Below are positions 19,130-28,842 of a DNA stretch of 64,000 nt, piece by piece (within the stretch, counting starts at the first letter, position 1; each line of letters opens with the position of its first letter). The stretch covers positions 1 through 64,000 of the forward strand of contig JAUWTJ010000001.1 in the NCBI GenBank assembly GCA_030614785.1, read 5' to 3'. A program made the position numbers and the translations under genes. The stretch comes from Alphaproteobacteria bacterium. Lineage in GTDB: Bacteria; Pseudomonadota; Alphaproteobacteria; M2410. Under the pieces are notes generated by a model, which made no database searches, was not told the origin of the DNA, and saw only the letters and a list, made by a program, of their open reading frames with translations.

Positions 19130-19558
19130 CTAACTGAAATCGGACGGGTCCGATTGAGGCACTGACACCTGCGACGAAAGAGTAATCGTCTTTCCGGTAA
19201 AGAACGGCGTCATCATGGAGTAATTCGCCGTCACATTGATGACCGAATAGGTGATGCCGCCGACCACCGCCTGACTGACAGTAAACGTCGGTGATAGTGA
19301 GCCGAGATACGAGGACTGTGCGACAGCTTCCGCCTTGATTTCCGAAGTGGTCGCGGTGAGATGGATCATGGCGTAACGCCCCGCCGTTTCTATCCCCTGC
19401 TGCAAGGTCGATTTGGCAAAAAGGACATTGCCAGCCTCCAGCGTGCCGAACAGCATCACCACGAAGACCGGCAATATGAGGGCAAATTCAACCGCCATCG
19501 CCCCTTCCGTGTTTTTCCGAAGACGCCTCACCATCCGCAGGTTTGGTAATTTTTTCAT
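19130..19558 (-). CDS. TadE-like pilus assembly protein
   Basis: RLRKNTEGAMAVEFALILPVFVVMLFGTLEAGNVLFAKSTLQQGIE; 4-nt overlap with upstream gene. Confidence 0.85.
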   Translation of the reverse strand: MKKLPNLRMVRRLRKNTEGAMAVEFALILPVFVVMLFGTLEAGNVLFAKSTLQQGIETAGRYAMIHLTATTSEIKAEAVAQSSYLGSLSPTFTVSQAVVGGITYSVINVTANYSMMTPFFTGKTITLSSQVSVPQSDPSDFS

Positions 19559-20001
19559 CGCGTGCGCACCTCCGCTACACTGGTGAGAGGCCAGCTCTTG
19601 AAGAGCCGAGCCGAGACCGTAGCCGCCGATATTTGCCGGTAGACCCGCGGCGTATCATCATCGCTGCAGTTCGAATTGCAAACTGCCGCCGCATCGTCCA
19701 CCGCACAGTTGCAATAAAGCGTCACGCCAACCGTCAGGGCATCTGCGCTCAGGCCCGAACCATCTGCGATCAGAGAGGCAATCACCGTTTCATCTTCGCC
19801 GCCGACAAGAACATATTGCGAGGCGCTTCGCACACCCGAAGTCAATTTCATCTTGTCAAACGCCATCAGGCCCACCTCGGACACACCGAGAAGTGAAGCC
19901 ATCAAAAAAGGCGCAAAGAGTGCAAACTCCACGGCAGCGACACCGGATCTGTCCTTCCGAAAGACCCTCAGTCGATCCAGAAATCTCATAGTTCTGTTCA
20001 T
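19555..20001 (-). CDS. TadE-like pilus assembly protein
   Basis: FRKDRSGVAAVEFALFAPFLMASLLGVSEVGLMAFDKMKLTSGVRSAS. Confidence 0.82.
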   Translation of the reverse strand: MNRTMRFLDRLRVFRKDRSGVAAVEFALFAPFLMASLLGVSEVGLMAFDKMKLTSGVRSASQYVLVGGEDETVIASLIADGSGLSADALTVGVTLYCNCAVDDAAAVCNSNCSDDDTPRVYRQISAATVSARLFKSWPLTSVAEVRTR

Positions 20002-20013
20002 TTTCTGCTTCCT

Positions 20014-21315
20014 CTATTCAACAAGCCGCACATAGCCGGCAGATGTCACATCTCCGAAAAAACTTGAACCAACACAATTATTTCCCAGCGTCGACGTGCC
20101 GGTCACCTTGACCGTATTCGCAACAAGAAGCATGCAGCCCGGACCGGCGGCGCTCGTACCGTTGAACGTCACGCCCTGACTGGGGAAATAGAACACGCCC
20201 TCGAAATTTGAATCTGAGTTGCCGTTAATGGAATTTGTTGCATCCGGTTCATCGCGATCCTGATAGAACAGGATCCCGACATAGGGATCCGCCGGGTCCG
20301 TCGGCGCTGCCAGATTGATCTCCGCCGCACCATTCATGCTCACGGTGCCACCGCCTGTCAGAATAAATGTCACATCTGTCCCGTTGACAACCGCCGTCGA
20401 GTTTATTTCAAAATCCCCGCCATCAATTATATAGACACCCGGCTGCAACGTTTCTGTGCCCTGCAACGTCAACCCGCCACAATAGCGACCCGGCGAAAAC
20501 GTGTGGGCTGCGGTGGGAGAGCCGGCCGGCAAAGTCGCACACGGCCCTGTCAGATCCGGCATCGGTAGAGACTCATAGGGGTCCAACGACAACGCCGCAC
20601 CTTCATCGGGTACGCTGCAATCCGTCAACGTCAAGCCAGCAGACGCGCTAATGCCACCGGCGGCACTGATACAGCCGGTGGTCAACGTCGCACTCCCGGT
20701 AATACGTGCAGCATCGGCGCTCGACGAATTCGACTGAACGTCACAGCCATGCAGAATGATGTCTGCTGACCCGGAGATATCGACAGCAAAGTCGGCCGAG
20801 CGCCTAAGCGCCACAAAACACGCAGAGTTACCTGCCGAATATTGCGCCACGCCGCGAGCGGTAATCGACATCGGCTCATCGACAAAGATCGCCGAGAACA
20901 GTCGCGGCAAGCTCCGCACGATGATGACTTCGGCTGCATCCGACGTGGTTATTGCACCGGATAGTGGAGGAATATTCACCGTAACGGTATCGGTGGCAGC
21001 ATCCGCGCCATTGTCCAGCGCCTCACTCTTGCCTTCGACCATCGCATAGGAATCAAGTTTACCGCCCCGCAAGTCAACCGCTGCCGAGAAAGCGCCGAAG
21101 TCAGCGGCCGTTTGCATCGTGCGTTGATTGACATACCAATACGCCACCTCGCTACCCAGACCAAGAAAACCAATCATGATCGGCAGGGTAAGCGCAAACA
21201 CAAGAACCGACGCCCCGCGCCTGTCGCCCCTGAACCGTCGTAGAAAAGACAGAAATCCAAACTTTGAACACTGCATCATATTCACCCACTTTTTCAAACG
21301 TCCAGCGGCGACCAT
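20014..21315 (-). CDS. TadG-like putative Flp pilus-assembly protein
   Basis: FRGDRRGASVLVFALTLPIMIGFLGLGSEVAYWYVNQRTMQTAADFGAFSAA. Confidence 0.82.
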   Translation of the reverse strand: MVAAGRLKKWVNMMQCSKFGFLSFLRRFRGDRRGASVLVFALTLPIMIGFLGLGSEVAYWYVNQRTMQTAADFGAFSAAVDLRGGKLDSYAMVEGKSEALDNGADAATDTVTVNIPPLSGAITTSDAAEVIIVRSLPRLFSAIFVDEPMSITARGVAQYSAGNSACFVALRRSADFAVDISGSADIILHGCDVQSNSSSADAARITGSATLTTGCISAAGGISASAGLTLTDCSVPDEGAALSLDPYESLPMPDLTGPCATLPAGSPTAAHTFSPGRYCGGLTLQGTETLQPGVYIIDGGDFEINSTAVVNGTDVTFILTGGGTVSMNGAAEINLAAPTDPADPYVGILFYQDRDEPDATNSINGNSDSNFEGVFYFPSQGVTFNGTSAAGPGCMLLVANTVKVTGTSTLGNNCVGSSFFGDVTSAGYVRLVE

Positions 21316-21540
21316 AGCAACCGAGTGCTAACCCTGTGCAAAATCGGTACCATCAAATTTATGAAAATTTGAATGAAACCTGACAGGGTCGCGCATGGAG
21401 AAGTGTATAAAAGTACCGTGAATTCATAGTGTTATCGTCTACTGAAATCACTTTTTGTAGTGAATCCCATCTTTACCATGATCAATTTTTGATCCCGAAA
21501 CGGGACCTGGGAATTCGTCCACGGCATGTTTCGGGGCACT

Positions 21541-22209
21541 TCACCCGATCAAGTGCAACGGATTGACGCCAAATAGCAGAGGATGCAACGCGAGCAGCAA
21601 ACCAGTGACCAGAAATGATACAAGGAAAATTCTCCAGCCAATTTCCCGGCCAGCGAACCTCTGCCGCCCGGTGAAAATCGCAGCAAGCGGGAAAAATCCC
21701 GTTGCCTCAACAAACTGCCTTGCCTCCACACCAGGTTCTCTTCGAATGACATACTCATTCTTCAATAGCGCCGTGGCAGCAATGAGAGCAAAAGTGCCAA
21801 AAGCCACAACCCGCTTGATGTCTCCCGTTGCCGCAAGGTGAACAAGCGCCCACAGCAGAACACCCCAGCTCCCGGGAAACCGGGTAATACGATAAATTCC
21901 CCGCACGCCTGCCGGCCTGGCGATCTCGCCGTACGGCGTCCCGACCCGAGCCACCATCAGAAAAATCGCAATCGGGATCAGGGCCATGGCGCCCCAAATG
22001 ATCCCGGGAAGAGGTGTAAAAATCCACCCGCCCAATTCGCTCACACTGTAGGCCCACACAAACCAGACAACCGCTGCGGTCGAAACGACGGAGTAAAGGA
22101 TGCGAAACGACCGCGCACCAAGCAGTGCCACCAATCGACCCCGAACGCCCGGCGCCGACGGTATTATGTGGCTGAGATAAAGAAACAGACAGGCAGCAAT
22201 ATAGCTCAT
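21541..22209 (-). CDS. NnrU-family integral membrane protein
   Basis: 222 aa, multiple TM helices, LFLYLSHIIPSAPGVRGRLVALLGARSFRILYSVVS, GIYRITRFPGSWGVLLWALVHLAATGD. Confidence 0.78.
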   Translation of the reverse strand: MSYIAACLFLYLSHIIPSAPGVRGRLVALLGARSFRILYSVVSTAAVVWFVWAYSVSELGGWIFTPLPGIIWGAMALIPIAIFLMVARVGTPYGEIARPAGVRGIYRITRFPGSWGVLLWALVHLAATGDIKRVVAFGTFALIAATALLKNEYVIRREPGVEARQFVEATGFFPLAAIFTGRQRFAGREIGWRIFLVSFLVTGLLLALHPLLFGVNPLHLIG

Positions 22210-22215
22210 GACAAA

Positions 22216-23001
22216 CTATCCCGTGATCCGGCGGTCAAGATGCGCCGCGCCGAAGTCGCTCACGATCTGCGCGAACAGCTCAGGTCGGAAAAAAGGCGAG
22301 CCGTGACCAGTCATCTCCATCAAATGGAATTCAGAGTCGGGGACGGCCGCCGCAATCCGTCTTGCCTCATCAAGGTTCATATCCTGGCGACCGCAAGCCA
22401 CCAGAACCGGAACCTTGAGATCCCCCAACATCTCGGACGTATCAGGCTCACGGGTATGAGCCGTGTGAGCCTTCAGGGCTGCCTCCCTGTCCTCATAGAA
22501 GCGCCACGACTTGCGCATGGCGACCTCCGGCTCTCCGGCCTCCTTCAGCAACCGCCGCGCCTCGGCCCCAAGCTCCCTTTGCCCCGATTGTTCGACCGGC
22601 GGCGTCAGAGCCACATCAAAGAGACCAAGGGCTATCAGTCTGTCCTCATGGCGCAGGGCAAACTGTGCTGCAGTCCTCGCCCCGTAGGCAACGCCGAGCA
22701 CGAAGGCTTTCGGAATCCCCAGCACATCCATAATGGCAGCCAGATCATCGGCATAGTGCGAAAAACTGAACGCATCATCGCTGCCCCACCCGCTCTTGCC
22801 GGTCCCGCGAATATCGAATCTCAGAATCCGAAAATGCTGAAGCAGGCCATCCATAACCGGCTCCCAGGTCGTCAGATTGGCGCTTGCCATATTGACCAGC
22901 GCCAGCACGGGTCTGGACGCATCGCCGTCCAGCGCATAGTGAAAGCGAATGCCATTCGCCTCCACGAAATTACAGCTGTCCTCGTAGAGCACGCTCATCA
23001 A
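22216..23001 (-). CDS. Alpha/beta hydrolase
   Basis: FRILRFDIRGTGKSGWG, LGVAYGARTAAQFA, MTGHGSPFFRPELFAQ. Confidence 0.8.
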   Translation of the reverse strand: MMSVLYEDSCNFVEANGIRFHYALDGDASRPVLALVNMASANLTTWEPVMDGLLQHFRILRFDIRGTGKSGWGSDDAFSFSHYADDLAAIMDVLGIPKAFVLGVAYGARTAAQFALRHEDRLIALGLFDVALTPPVEQSGQRELGAEARRLLKEAGEPEVAMRKSWRFYEDREAALKAHTAHTREPDTSEMLGDLKVPVLVACGRQDMNLDEARRIAAAVPDSEFHLMEMTGHGSPFFRPELFAQIVSDFGAAHLDRRITG

Positions 23002-23219
23002 GCCTCCTTGTCACGCCAGATCCTGGCAATGGCGATTTTCACCAGCACTATAAGCCATGAATGAAAAAAGGCGAGGCGATGTTTTGGCGCACCATGGAGG
23101 CTTCGGAAAGCCGGTGTGCTGATCACCGAAGGGGACGCATCGGTTGCGCAAATGCGCTCATGTCAGTGTATGCATATCGACAACAGCGCCCTTACCCTCG
23201 CCATTGGCATCCATTCCTC

Positions 23220-23588
23220 TCACGTATTGAACTTGCACACCACTTCATTACCTGTTCCCCGATACTCGATAGAATCGAAGCTCATCATTTTGGACAAGGC
23301 AATGCCGCGCCCATGGCTGTGGGTCGCACGGTCGGGGTCAATTTCCATATAATGCTGCCAGTCGAAGCCATCACCGTCATCGGTAATGGTCAGGGTGATG
23401 TCGTCGTCGGACCGTTCGAAATGGACAAGTACCTTCTTATCCTTGTTCTCCGGAACCTCCCAACCTTCAACGCCGTCGCATCCCGTCAGGATTTCGTAGC
23501 CTCCATCCTCCAGATCCAGTCCAAGAATTTCGACGTTGTTGGCATCGTCATCAACAATCAGTATTGCCTTCGTCTTTTCATTCGTCAT
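23220..23588 (-). CDS. Miniature REC-HATPase protein (internally deleted paralog of 27880..28842)
   Basis: N-terminal 48 residues match the REC N-terminus and the rest matches the C-terminal HATPase part of 27880..28842; about 177 intervening codons absent. Confidence 0.8.
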   Translation of the reverse strand: MTNEKTKAILIVDDDANNVEILGLDLEDGGYEILTGCDGVEGWEVPENKDKKVLVHFERSDDDITLTITDDGDGFDWQHYMEIDPDRATHSHGRGIALSKMMSFDSIEYRGTGNEVVCKFNT

Positions 23589-23590
23589 GT

Positions 23591-25183
23591 CTATCTTCCC
23601 GACCCTTGCGTCAGTGGCAGTGAAACATGGAAGTTCGCACCGCTCCCGGAATTATTCTCGGCCCAGATCTTCCCACCGTGACCTTCCACGATTTCCTTAC
23701 AGATAGCCAACCCCAGGCCAGTGCCGCCGGCGCCTGTCTTAGTTTTGCTGCTCTGGACAAATTTATCGAACACGCTATCCAGCTCATCTTCGGGAATGCC
23801 CACCCCTTCATCACTAACGGTCAAATGCAGCACATTAGCTTTTGTGTCCTCAGAACAATCAACGCTAACTTGTTTGCCTTGGGGTGTGAATTTGATGGCG
23901 TTGGATATCAGATTCACCACGACCTGATGGATCTTCCCACGATCACACTCGGTTTTTGTCACGCGAGCAGATGTATTCGGCAGGACAAGCGTCAGCTTCT
24001 TATTGTTGGCCAATATCTCGATTTCGCTGGCCGCCGCATTGATGATCGATACTACATCCACCTTGTCAAAATCATATTCCGCACTCCCCGCTTCCAGTTT
24101 GGTAAGGTCAAGCAGATCGTTGAGCAAGCCTGACAGGCGATGGCCACTCTGATTGATCCGCGCCAGGTTTTCTGCCTGCCTGTCTTTGTCCCAGCGGTCG
24201 ATCCGCTCCATACCATGGCGCGAGAAGCTTATAATGGCATGCATGGGCGTTCTAAGCTCATGGCTCATATTCGCCAGAAATTCCGACTTCATCCTGTTGG
24301 CCTGTTCGGCAACCTCCTTGGCTACCATCAGGTCCTGCACCGCCTCTGCCAGGTCCCGGTTCACTCCGTCCAGCTCCGCGGTACGGGCGACCACTTCGTG
24401 TTCGAGGTTTTCACTGTGGGAAGCAAGCTCCCGCTCCCTGTCTCTGATTTCTCCAAGCATGTCATTGAAACTGTCGACCAGAAAGCCGAGCTCGTCATCA
24501 CTGATCTTTTCAACTGCCACCGTAAGATCCCGACGGGCTGACACATCAGCCATGGCCGACCTCAGCTGTGTGATCGGTCGTGTGATAGTGCCCTGAAAAA
24601 ACCAGGTCAGAAGGACCGCAGCGGTCAGCGCCACTCCCGAGAACCCGATGGCAAAAAGTGCATTGCGGATCTGGAGAGCGGACAATCCGGCGCGGGAGGC
24701 AACCAGGTAGAGCATACCGAGCCTCTCGCCCATCATGGAGATCTCTTCCCTCACATAAATCCGACCGCGAAGTGAGACAACCTCAACATGCCCTTCATGG
24801 GTGAGAACTTTTCCAGTGCCGCTGTCAAACAGGCGCATAACGACATCTGCATCGACGTCCTCACCATAGGTAACAAACACCTCCCTGTTTTCATCGACGA
24901 TGAATGCTGCAGCCACGTCATGTGCCCGATTCAATCCCGACAGGGATTCCCTTCCCGCCTCCCAGTCCAAAAACATAAGTGGAGCTGCTGTATAGTTGGA
25001 TATGATCTCGGCGATCGAATGCAGCTCCTGAAACCGGACCCTCTCCGCCGACGCCTTTCCCGACCAGATGACCGCTGCAGACGACATCAGGAGGGCGGAC
25101 GCTGTGGTCGCCAGAATGAGCAGAAGGATCTTCGCCTTGATACTTTTTCTCAGCCATCGGGGCGCATAACTTCGCTGCGTCAT
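23591..25183 (-). CDS. Histidine kinase with CHASE8-like periplasmic sensor and HAMP
   Basis: TM-sensor-TM-HAMP; [21 protein letters not shown]-box; [38 protein letters not shown]. Confidence 0.9.
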   Translation of the reverse strand: MTQRSYAPRWLRKSIKAKILLLILATTASALLMSSAAVIWSGKASAERVRFQELHSIAEIISNYTAAPLMFLDWEAGRESLSGLNRAHDVAAAFIVDENREVFVTYGEDVDADVVMRLFDSGTGKVLTHEGHVEVVSLRGRIYVREEISMMGERLGMLYLVASRAGLSALQIRNALFAIGFSGVALTAAVLLTWFFQGTITRPITQLRSAMADVSARRDLTVAVEKISDDELGFLVDSFNDMLGEIRDRERELASHSENLEHEVVARTAELDGVNRDLAEAVQDLMVAKEVAEQANRMKSEFLANMSHELRTPMHAIISFSRHGMERIDRWDKDRQAENLARINQSGHRLSGLLNDLLDLTKLEAGSAEYDFDKVDVVSIINAAASEIEILANNKKLTLVLPNTSARVTKTECDRGKIHQVVVNLISNAIKFTPQGKQVSVDCSEDTKANVLHLTVSDEGVGIPEDELDSVFDKFVQSSKTKTGAGGTGLGLAICKEIVEGHGGKIWAENNSGSGANFHVSLPLTQGSGR

Positions 25184-25752
25184 GAACGTCGCCCCTTGTT
25201 CGTAGAGAGCAGAAGAAGTTTGGAACTGATATTGAGTTCCACTTCCTTCGCCTTCTCAACATTGATGGCAAATCCGATTTTTGAGCCAGCCTGCTCGAAT
25301 TCGATAATTCCGCCTCGAGAGCGAAACCCGCTCGTATCGCTGACCGTCAGAACAGGAGCCTTTGACCAGATCCCAAAAGCAAAACTCTCCACATTTCGCC
25401 TGAGATCGGAAAAGTAAGCGACATCACATGCATACTCATTCGGATCGGGATCGCCGGTCACGACGCGAATAGCTCCGCGTGAGAATTCCTTACCGTCAAT
25501 TTCATCAAGGGCGTGATCAAGGGGGTTTTTGCCATAGGCGCACACGGTCACGGTTACAGGGGCGCCGCCTTCTACCTGGTCGGGCCAGGAGACAAACTTG
25601 ATGAAATTGTAGATATAGGCAGCCTTGATCCGCGCGTCTTTGCGCGGCGCCGCGTCAGCCCGGCCCCCATAGGGCACGAGGCTGGAGGCAAGCGCCACCA
25701 GTACGGCGATCAGAATGCTCTTTTGCCTTCGTCCCTTCATAAATCTGGCCAT
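25180..25752 (-). CDS. YfiR-like (DUF4154) protein
   Basis: [18 protein letters not shown]..., [48 protein letters not shown]; 4-nt overlap with the kinase gene. Confidence 0.85.
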   Translation of the reverse strand: MARFMKGRRQKSILIAVLVALASSLVPYGGRADAAPRKDARIKAAYIYNFIKFVSWPDQVEGGAPVTVTVCAYGKNPLDHALDEIDGKEFSRGAIRVVTGDPDPNEYACDVAYFSDLRRNVESFAFGIWSKAPVLTVSDTSGFRSRGGIIEFEQAGSKIGFAINVEKAKEVELNISSKLLLLSTNKGRRS

Positions 25753-25769
25753 CTCTCTGGTTTTGCAGG

Positions 25770-27848
25770 TCAGGAACCGAAAGTAAGTCGCAGGGTGAGG
25801 GAAATAGACCGCTCGGCCGGAGTATTCACAAAACCGGATTCGTTAGGAGCTGTCTCCCACCGTTCATCGTCAGTCAGGTTTTTCCCCGTCACGGAAAGCT
25901 CGACGCCTTCGCTGATCTGGTAGCCCAGCCTGATATCGAGATCCCCGTAGGCATCGACGCCAAGAGAGGAAATCTCGTCAACCCAGCGTCCCCAGACATC
26001 AAGCTCGAGCTTGTCCGTCACGTCAAAGCTCGCGCGCGCCGAGGCCTGGTTGGTGGGACCCTGATATTTCGCGCTGGAACCGGTCTTTGCACTTGTTTCG
26101 GTGTGGGTATAGGCGAACTTCAGGGTCGCAGCGTCCGCCGCACGCCAGGTGCCCGCCAGTTCGAAGCCGTTGACGTCGATGTCCCTGTTGTTACCCAGAG
26201 TGAGCGGGAGGATGAGATGGGGAATCGGCGGCCCGGGGTTGAAGACAGGTGCGCCGGCGGCGGTCGAGACAATACCTGCATACTTGTCGTAGTAGGCAGT
26301 GGCGTCGATCCACAGATTGTCCATAACGGCTTTTCGCACTCCAGCCTCGAATGCCGTCAGTTCCTCCGTATCAAGATTTTCATTGCCCTGGATCTGCATC
26401 AGAATCGGCAGGGCACCTGGATTCCCGGGCGTGAAGGGAGGAATCGATGCAATCGAAATCGCAAAGCCGTGCTCCATCCGCGAGGGTGTCCGGACCGCGC
26501 GTGCGATGGACCCCCAGATCGCCAGATCGTCCTTAAGGTAACTGACACGGATGCTCGGCTGCACCTCGAGGCCAGTGAAGTCGTTATCCTCGAATTTGCT
26601 GCCAACGGTAACTTTGGCCCTATCCTCCAGAAGAGAGAACTCGCCCTGGACGAAGCCGCTCATAAGGGCGACCGATCGGGTCAACGGGTACAGGAACACT
26701 GTATGAGAGTCAAAATAGGCATCCTCAATGGTCCGGTAGCCCAGACCCCATGTGGCCCGAACAACATCCGAGAAAGCAAAATCGTGCTGGAATTCAACGT
26801 CGAGTGTTTTGTTCTCGATTCCCTGCCCATACGAAATACGATCATCGACATCATAGTAGGCCTGGAGCGACATATTTGAGCCGCTTTCGTCCTGATGGTC
26901 CCAGCGCACGAGGATATGGCCGCCATTCTGCTGGTCTATATGACTTGCGAGCGAGTTATAGGGAGGAACCAGTTCCGGCATCGGATTTCCATTGCCGATC
27001 TCCCCGGAAAATAGATCTGCCTGCAGGGACACGCTGTTTTCGGTATCGCGGATCCAGTCGAGCCGGATCCCGCCGCGCACATGCTCGCTTTCGTCCAGGG
27101 CGCCGGGCACGGTAGTGGAAGCATCCTGGGTCCTGTATTTGAGATGGGCACGGAAATGCAGATTGGGGTTAACCTCCACGCCATGACGCAGCGAAACGCT
27201 CCTTTCGGTCTTGGTGCCGACCGAGACCTCCACCAGAGATCCCCGGGTTTCGGCAGTATTTTTTGTGATGACGTTGATCACACCGCCAACCGCATTGGCG
27301 CCCCACAGCGTCGCACCTGGCCCGCGGATAACCTCGATCCTGTCGATGTCGGCGAGAACGAGATCCTGGGTACTCCAGAACACGCCCGAGAAAGACGGCG
27401 TGTAGACGGAGCGGCCATCGATCAGGACAAGGATCTTATTGGAGAAAATATCGTTGAAGCCGCGGGCGGAAACTGCATAGTTGTTATTGTCCATACGGCT
27501 GACCTGCATGCCCGGAACCATGCGAAGCGCTTCAGGAATGTTGTGTGCGCCGCTGCGTCGGATATCCTTGGCCGTGATGACGAAGATCGCAGCCGATGCA
27601 CCGATCATCTTCTCTGCCTGTTTGGAGACCGATGTTACTTCCATGGTCATGAGATCTTCAATGTTCATGGACATGAGATCCTGGTCTTCCGGTTCACTGG
27701 CCTCGGCTGCCAAACTCAAAATCACTGACACAGAGAGTATGGTACAAGCCGCATACACACAAAAGCGTCCCAGGAGACCTGCAATTGATGTCATTACACT
27801 AACGCCTGAGCTCTGCTTTGAGAGCGAAACAGGGCGATCTGGGGCCAT
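25770..27848 (-). CDS. TonB-dependent receptor associated with the YfiR/kinase module
   Basis: ORF 25770..27953; likely start MAPDRPVSL at 27848; plug GAHNIPEALRMVPGMQVSRMDNNNYAVSARGF, RIEVIRGPGATLWGANAVGGVINVITK. Confidence 0.9.
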   Translation of the reverse strand: MAPDRPVSLSKQSSGVSVMTSIAGLLGRFCVYAACTILSVSVILSLAAEASEPEDQDLMSMNIEDLMTMEVTSVSKQAEKMIGASAAIFVITAKDIRRSGAHNIPEALRMVPGMQVSRMDNNNYAVSARGFNDIFSNKILVLIDGRSVYTPSFSGVFWSTQDLVLADIDRIEVIRGPGATLWGANAVGGVINVITKNTAETRGSLVEVSVGTKTERSVSLRHGVEVNPNLHFRAHLKYRTQDASTTVPGALDESEHVRGGIRLDWIRDTENSVSLQADLFSGEIGNGNPMPELVPPYNSLASHIDQQNGGHILVRWDHQDESGSNMSLQAYYDVDDRISYGQGIENKTLDVEFQHDFAFSDVVRATWGLGYRTIEDAYFDSHTVFLYPLTRSVALMSGFVQGEFSLLEDRAKVTVGSKFEDNDFTGLEVQPSIRVSYLKDDLAIWGSIARAVRTPSRMEHGFAISIASIPPFTPGNPGALPILMQIQGNENLDTEELTAFEAGVRKAVMDNLWIDATAYYDKYAGIVSTAAGAPVFNPGPPIPHLILPLTLGNNRDIDVNGFELAGTWRAADAATLKFAYTHTETSAKTGSSAKYQGPTNQASARASFDVTDKLELDVWGRWVDEISSLGVDAYGDLDIRLGYQISEGVELSVTGKNLTDDERWETAPNESGFVNTPAERSISLTLRLTFGS

Positions 27849-27879
27849 GTGTGGTTCTTCCTTCTTCTGAACAAATTCG

Positions 27880-28842
27880 TTATTTCGCAGCAGAGATTGA
27901 GGCCGCCGGAGTATCAGCGCTGCTGTCTTCCATTCCCTCAAATTCATATTCACAAGTCACCGTGTTGCCCGTACCCTGGAATCTAACAGCGTCGAAACTC
28001 AGCAAATTGGAAAGGGCAATCCCGCGTCCATGACTGTGCGTTGCACGCTCGGGATCAATCTTCATATACTGTTGCCAGTCAAAGCCTTCACCCTCATCGG
28101 TGATCGTCAACAGGATGCGTTCGCCTTCCCTCTTGAAATGGACCAGCACCACCTTGCCGCTGTTTTCCGGCAATTGCTGTCTGCGTTCGACCTCTGCTTC
28201 CCACCTGTCTTCACGATGCAGGTCGGTCTTCTCCCTGTAGGTAATTCCGAGATTGCCGTGTTCAACGGCATTGATCAGGAGTTCCGATATGCCGAGAATG
28301 ACCCGTTGGCTGTCGGGGTAGAAATTTGCAAGGAAGGTTGAAAGATATCGGGCATCACTCAGCGTCATGATTTCAAAATAGCTTTCCTTGACCAAATTGA
28401 GTTTCTGCTTGTGGCGCAAGAGCTCCGCCCGAAGCATGCTATAATTGGCATAGTCACTCATCGCGGCACGCACCACCGACTGCATCACTTCCACGTCGTA
28501 GGGTTTGGTCAGGTAGTAATAGACCCCGGCATTAATTCCCTCAGCAACCTGACTTTTTTCAGCCGCTGCGGTCTGCATGATGACCGGCTTTTGCGCAACA
28601 CTCTCGTCGGCCTTCAGTTTGGCCATAAACTCCATGCCATCCATGTTCGGCATCATCCGGTCCAACAGAATGACTCCGATCTCTTCCTTGTTCTGTTGCA
28701 GGACTTTCCAGCCCTCAACCCCGTCACGACCGGTCAGGATTTTCCATCCCCCGTCTTCCAGATCCAATTTGAGGATCTCGACATTGTTGATATCATCATC
28801 GATGATCAGTATTGCGTGTTTATCCGGTTCGACAACTTTCAT
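27880..28842 (-). CDS. REC domain fused to RsbW-like HATPase domain
   Basis: Start MKVVEPDKH at 28842 (ATGA overlap with kinase stop); VILLDRMMPNMDG, LTKPYD; SELLINAVEHGNLGI N-box; ITDEGEGFDW...THSHGRGIAL. Confidence 0.88.
   Translation of the reverse strand: MKVVEPDKHAILIIDDDINNVEILKLDLEDGGWKILTGRDGVEGWKVLQQNKEEIGVILLDRMMPNMDGMEFMAKLKADESVAQKPVIMQTAAAEKSQVAEGINAGVYYYLTKPYDVEVMQSVVRAAMSDYANYSMLRAELLRHKQKLNLVKESYFEIMTLSDARYLSTFLANFYPDSQRVILGISELLINAVEHGNLGITYREKTDLHREDRWEAEVERRQQLPENSGKVVLVHFKREGERILLTITDEGEGFDWQQYMKIDPERATHSHGRGIALSNLLSFDAVRFQGTGNTVTCEYEFEGMEDSSADTPAASISAAK

Noticed and set aside
21480-21510. Small dyads GATCAATTTTTGATC and CCCGAAACGGG downstream of the NnrU gene as a terminator
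   Set aside because: Stems are short and lack a clear U-tract in the minus direction.
21838-23064. 408-aa plus-strand ORF
   Set aside because: Antisense shadow of the NnrU-family and alpha/beta hydrolase genes; composition is not protein-like.
27081-27728. 215-aa plus-strand ORF
   Set aside because: Antisense to the TonB-dependent receptor coding region.
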